A stretch of 6,701 bases of DNA, taken from Aquirufa sp. (GTDB taxonomy: Bacteria; Bacteroidota; Bacteroidia; Cytophagales; Spirosomataceae). Every line of letters starts with the position of its first letter. Position 1 is the stretch's first letter. Below, in pieces: positions 5,586-6,701 of the stretch. The stretch is taken from contig JAURHT010000103.1 in assembly GCA_030833145.1 (NCBI GenBank), positions 1 through 6,701 on the forward strand, read 5' to 3'. Both the position numbers and the translations under genes were made by a program. The notes beneath the pieces were generated by a model that searched no databases, was not told the origin of the DNA, and worked only from the letters and a program-made list of their open reading frames with translations.

Positions 5586-6095
5586 ATGAATAAGTGTATT
5601 TTTTTAGATCGCGATGGCGTTCTAAATGTGGATCGCGTAGATTACGTGTACCATTTAGGCCATTTTGTGATCCCACCCGGCGTGAAAGAAGGCTTACAGG
5701 CTTTGAAGGATGCGGGGTATTTGTTGATTATTATTACGAACCAAAGTGGTATCGCAAAAGGGGTCTATAAACGCGAAGACGTGTACTTAATTCACGATGC
5801 GATCCAAGAAGGAACGGGCGTGAAATTAGATGACATCTACTTCTGTCCTTACCACGAGAATTTTGATAGCCATTCGCTGACGCGTAAACCGGGATCATTG
5901 ATGATCGAGAAAGCCGCTGCGAAATACGACATTGATATGGATGCTTCCTGGATGGTGGGCGACCACGAACGCGATATTACGGCGGGAACCCGAGCGGGTT
6001 TGCGCACTATTCGCTTAGCGCCAGCAGGAACAGAAACCAAAGCCACGCATTTAGTGGATGATTTATTAGCCGCATCTAAAATTATTGTAGCATGA
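5586..6095 (+). CDS. HAD-IIIA hydrolase, GmhB-like (heptose/histidinol-type phosphatase) with reduced zinc loop
   Basis: A 169-residue capless HAD phosphatase. Motif I is FLDRDGVLN (6-14; nucleophile D8, acid/base D10), motif II TNQSG (51-55), motif III lysine in RKPG (K101), and motif IV VGDHERDI (124-131; D126, D130 for Mg). This matches GmhB, which removes the C7 phosphate from D-glycero-D-manno-heptose 1,7-bisphosphate for LPS core synthesis, and related HisB-N phosphatases. GmhB normally has a Cys/His zinc loop of the form CxH followed by CxC just before RKP. Here CPYH (C87, H90) remains, but the second cysteine pair is replaced by the short SHSLT run (95-99), so zinc binding is doubtful and the substrate may differ. 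The stop overlaps the start of the aldo/keto reductase by 4 bp (ATGA), showing tight translational coupling. Confidence 0.87.
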   Translation: MNKCIFLDRDGVLNVDRVDYVYHLGHFVIPPGVKEGLQALKDAGYLLIIITNQSGIAKGVYKREDVYLIHDAIQEGTGVKLDDIYFCPYHENFDSHSLTRKPGSLMIEKAAAKYDIDMDASWMVGDHERDITAGTRAGLRTIRLAPAGTETKATHLVDDLLAASKIIVA

Positions 6096-6701
6096 AAAAA
6101 GTATACTTAAGCGACGCCGGCCCCAAAGTTTCGCCAGCCATCTATGGCTTTTGGCGTTGGGAAAAAGAAGACAAGAAAATGGACGAAATCGTACATTTCT
6201 GCTTAGACAAGGGCATTAACACCTTTGACCATTCGGATCGTTATGGCGAGTACACGGCGGAGAAGAGTTTTGGAGAGCTTTTGGCGAAAAAATCCATCCA
6301 GCGTTCTGATATCGTTTTATTTTCCAAATGTGGAGTTAACATTCCATCCCTAGCCAGACCAGATATCCGCGTGGCACACGTGAATACTTCCGCAGCCCAC
6401 ATCACGGCATCAGTAGAAAACTCGCTTCGCAACTTGCAAACGGACTATTTGGACGTGTTTTTATTAGACCAATTAGATCCGTTATCGGATATTGAAACGA
6501 CGGCTTTGGCTTTGGAAAAATTAAAGAGCTCCGGAAAAGTGAAAAACATTGGTGTTTCAAACTTCTCGGTTTACCAACACCAATTGTTAGTTTCTTTCTT
6601 GAACATTCCAGTTGTTTCTAACCACATCGACTTGAACTTGCTGAACACAAGCGCTTTAGATAATGGAATCGTAGATTACATCAAACAAAAATACATGCGC
6701 C
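6092..6701 (+). CDS. aldo/keto reductase, N-terminal 203 residues (cut by window edge), catalytic His replaced
   Basis: A partial NADPH-dependent oxidoreductase with a TIM-barrel fold. The start ATG at 6092 overlaps the HAD stop (ATGA), and the frame is open to the window end. AKR landmarks are in order: an IYGFWRW first-strand segment (17-23), FDHSDRYG (45-52) with catalytic D46 and Tyr51, KCG (79-81) with the catalytic Lys79, and IGVSNFS (153-159). It resembles the YdhF-like AKR group, which has a LLxHRPDPL motif. Here the segment is FLLDQLDPL (123-131), so the catalytic His position is Asp126. Three of the four tetrad residues are therefore present. The missing C-terminus would hold the NADPH-binding loop. 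Substrate unknown. Confidence 0.87.
   Translation, partial: MKKVYLSDAGPKVSPAIYGFWRWEKEDKKMDEIVHFCLDKGINTFDHSDRYGEYTAEKSFGELLAKKSIQRSDIVLFSKCGVNIPSLARPDIRVAHVNTSAAHITASVENSLRNLQTDYLDVFLLDQLDPLSDIETTALALEKLKSSGKVKNIGVSNFSVYQHQLLVSFLNIPVVSNHIDLNLLNTSALDNGIVDYIKQKYMR

Overview
The window reads as a chromosomal stretch of a Bacteroidota bacterium, most likely an aquatic member of the Cytophagales. Three things suggest this: the protein families (DUF983, the roughly 360-residue LptF/LptG permease, a small four-helix 'cytochrome B' membrane protein, and a ThuA/Gfo-Idh/epimerase sugar cluster); the near absence of Shine-Dalgarno motifs; and two good matches to the Bacteroidota -7 promoter box TAnnTTTG. 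The genus cannot be fixed from the sequence alone. No rRNA, tRNA, CRISPR, phage or transposase gene was seen.

Layout. (1) Positions 1-2411, minus strand: a compact sugar operon. It runs from a TIM-barrel sugar isomerase/epimerase to a Gfo/Idh/MocA oxidoreductase (14-bp overlap) to a secreted ThuA-domain protein (3-bp gap) that leaves the window at position 1. (2) Positions 2412-2688: a structured intergenic region. It holds an array of three GNA-triloop mini-hairpins joined by a conserved TTAGTC linker, then a long imperfect inverted repeat whose 34-bp arms are built from AAAG-headed heptamers. (3) Positions 2689-5028, minus strand: DUF983 protein, LptF/LptG permease and EamA transporter, translationally packed (14-bp overlap, then a 2-bp gap). 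(4) Positions 5029-5136: a divergent promoter region with a -7 box on each strand and a 6+6-bp dyad between them. (5) Positions 5137-6701, plus strand: a cytochrome-b-like membrane protein, a GmhB-like HAD phosphatase and an aldo/keto reductase cut by the window end. The last two share a 4-bp ATGA stop/start overlap.

How the genes may work together. The 1-2411 operon resembles Bacteroidota loci that use NAD(P)-linked redox chemistry, keto-sugar epimerisation and a periplasmic ThuA-type protein on uncommon or oxidised sugars; the exact substrate is not readable from sequence. The DUF983/LptF-G/EamA set is an envelope group: one LPS-transport permease subunit with two membrane proteins of unknown cargo. 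The plus-strand set has no obvious single pathway.

Most worth a second look: the hairpin array and heptamer inverted repeat at 2416-2704; three enzymes with substitutions at family-conserved catalytic or metal sites (Gfo/Idh lacking the EKP lysine, aldo/keto reductase lacking the catalytic His, HAD phosphatase with half a zinc loop); and the divergent promoter with its possible operator. I see no wholly new multi-gene system here. The repeats are the best candidate for something undescribed.
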